Assembly: GCF_009688965.1 (NCBI RefSeq)
Contig: NZ_AP021875.1
Location: 3,224,001-3,288,000 of the forward strand
Length of the DNA stretch: 64,000 nucleotides
Reading direction: 5' to 3'
Origin: Desulfosarcina widdelii
GTDB taxonomy: Bacteria > Desulfobacterota > Desulfobacteria > Desulfobacterales > Desulfosarcinaceae
The notes under the pieces were generated by a model. That model had not been told where the DNA came from and did not search any database. It saw nothing but the letters and a program-made list of their open reading frames with translations. The translations under genes were made by a program, and so were the position numbers. Below are positions 63,602 through 64,000 of this stretch, piece after piece (within the stretch, counting starts at the first letter, position 1; every line of letters begins with the position of its first letter).

Positions 63602-64000
63602 TCAGGCAATTTCGGTCAGACGGTCCGCCTTGCGAATGTTGACGCAGCAGGCCTTGAATTCGGGAATAGTGGTGTTTGGATCTCCCACCCCCGGGGTCAG
63701 GCGGTTGACGCCGTCGCCACAGCCCGGCGTCGTCCAGCCGAAACAGAACGGCATGCCGATCTCATGAACAATGCGGCCTTGAACCTTCAACGGACGCATG
63801 CGAACGGTGACCATGGCAATGGCCTCCACCCTCCCGCGAGCGCTTTCCACCACAACACCGTCCCCGTTTTCGATTCCCTTCTCGCCGGCCAGTTCGGGGC
63901 TCATTTCCACATAGAGTTGAGGTTCGGCTTCCAGCAGGTTGGGAACGTTGCGGGTCTCGCCGCCACCGCACCAATGCTCGGTAACGCTGTACGTGGTCAG
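63602..64000 (-). CDS. fdhA: formate dehydrogenase catalytic (alpha) subunit, C-terminal end only
   Basis: The frame is open to the right edge, so this is the last 132 residues of a molybdopterin oxidoreductase. The segment has the dinucleotide-binding domain pattern of this family: TYSVTEHWCGGGETRNVPNL, VEMSPELAGEKGIENGDGVV and VHEIGMPFCFGWTTPGCGDG, then NRLTPGVGDPNTTIPEFKAC. These match the C-terminus of tungsten/molybdenum formate dehydrogenases. The active-site residue (Sec or Cys) is outside the window. Confidence 0.9.
   Translation of the reverse strand: MTTYSVTEHWCGGGETRNVPNLLEAEPQLYVEMSPELAGEKGIENGDGVVVESARGRVEAIAMVTVRMRPLKVQGRIVHEIGMPFCFGWTTPGCGDGVNRLTPGVGDPNTTIPEFKACCVNIRKADRLTEIA

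Overview
The window looks like a chromosomal segment of an anaerobic, probably sulfate-reducing Desulfobacterota (a Desulfosarcina/Desulfobacteraceae-like deltaproteobacterium). This is inferred from an anaerobe-type nif operon (nifI1/nifI2 between nifH and nifD, long NifD, short NifK), a 4-hydroxybutyryl-CoA dehydratase-type enzyme, periplasmic-type formate dehydrogenase subunits, a DisA protein and sigma-54 activators. No rRNA, tRNA or CRISPR array was recognised.

Layout. 1-5.2 kb: end of a sigma-54 activator, a small unknown gene, groES-groEL with a clear terminator, and disA. 5.2-8.1 kb (minus strand): an unusual cysteine-rich radical SAM protein and a solute-binding protein preceded by an orphan small gene. 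8.2-13.2 kb (minus): an RND efflux operon (adaptor, then permease) interrupted by a four-helix-bundle (S23/Avd-like) gene that sits between degenerate TCGGATGTC-type repeat tracts. 13.5-14.7 kb: a lone DruA-like (DUF4338) gene with a repeat-rich leader and an 11-bp direct repeat on either side.

14.75-38.3 kb (plus): a large envelope-polysaccharide locus. A variable part (flippase, polymerase-like protein, glycosyltransferases, two FkbM methyltransferases) is followed by an assembly and export part (polyprenyl-phosphate sugar transferase, O-antigen ligase/polymerase, PHP-type tyrosine phosphatase, TPR protein, tyrosine autokinase, membrane J-domain protein, FecR protein, Wza-like lipoprotein, ExeA-like ATPase).

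38.4-51.7 kb (minus): the nitrogen-fixation locus, in transcription order nifA-like activator, nifH, nifI1, nifI2, nifD, nifK, nifE, nifN, nifB (fused to a NifX-like domain), a thioredoxin-like ferredoxin, two uncharacterised genes and nifV. A good sigma-54 promoter precedes nifH. The usual NifA enhancer TGT-N10-ACA is not seen. Instead the palindrome CTACA-N4-TGTAG occurs twice upstream of nifH, with a one-mismatch copy upstream of the activator gene.

51.8-64 kb: a decayed homocysteine S-methyltransferase gene, a radical SAM gene, a 4-hydroxybutyryl-CoA dehydratase gene with a small CGGC-motif partner, transketolase, a Cache-domain protein, an EF-hand repeat protein, an IS5/IS1182-like insertion sequence, and fdhE, fdhB and the end of fdhA. 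The most interesting points are the shared nif palindrome, the four-helix-bundle gene with its repeat tracts, the DruA-like element, and the two unknown genes inside the nif operon.
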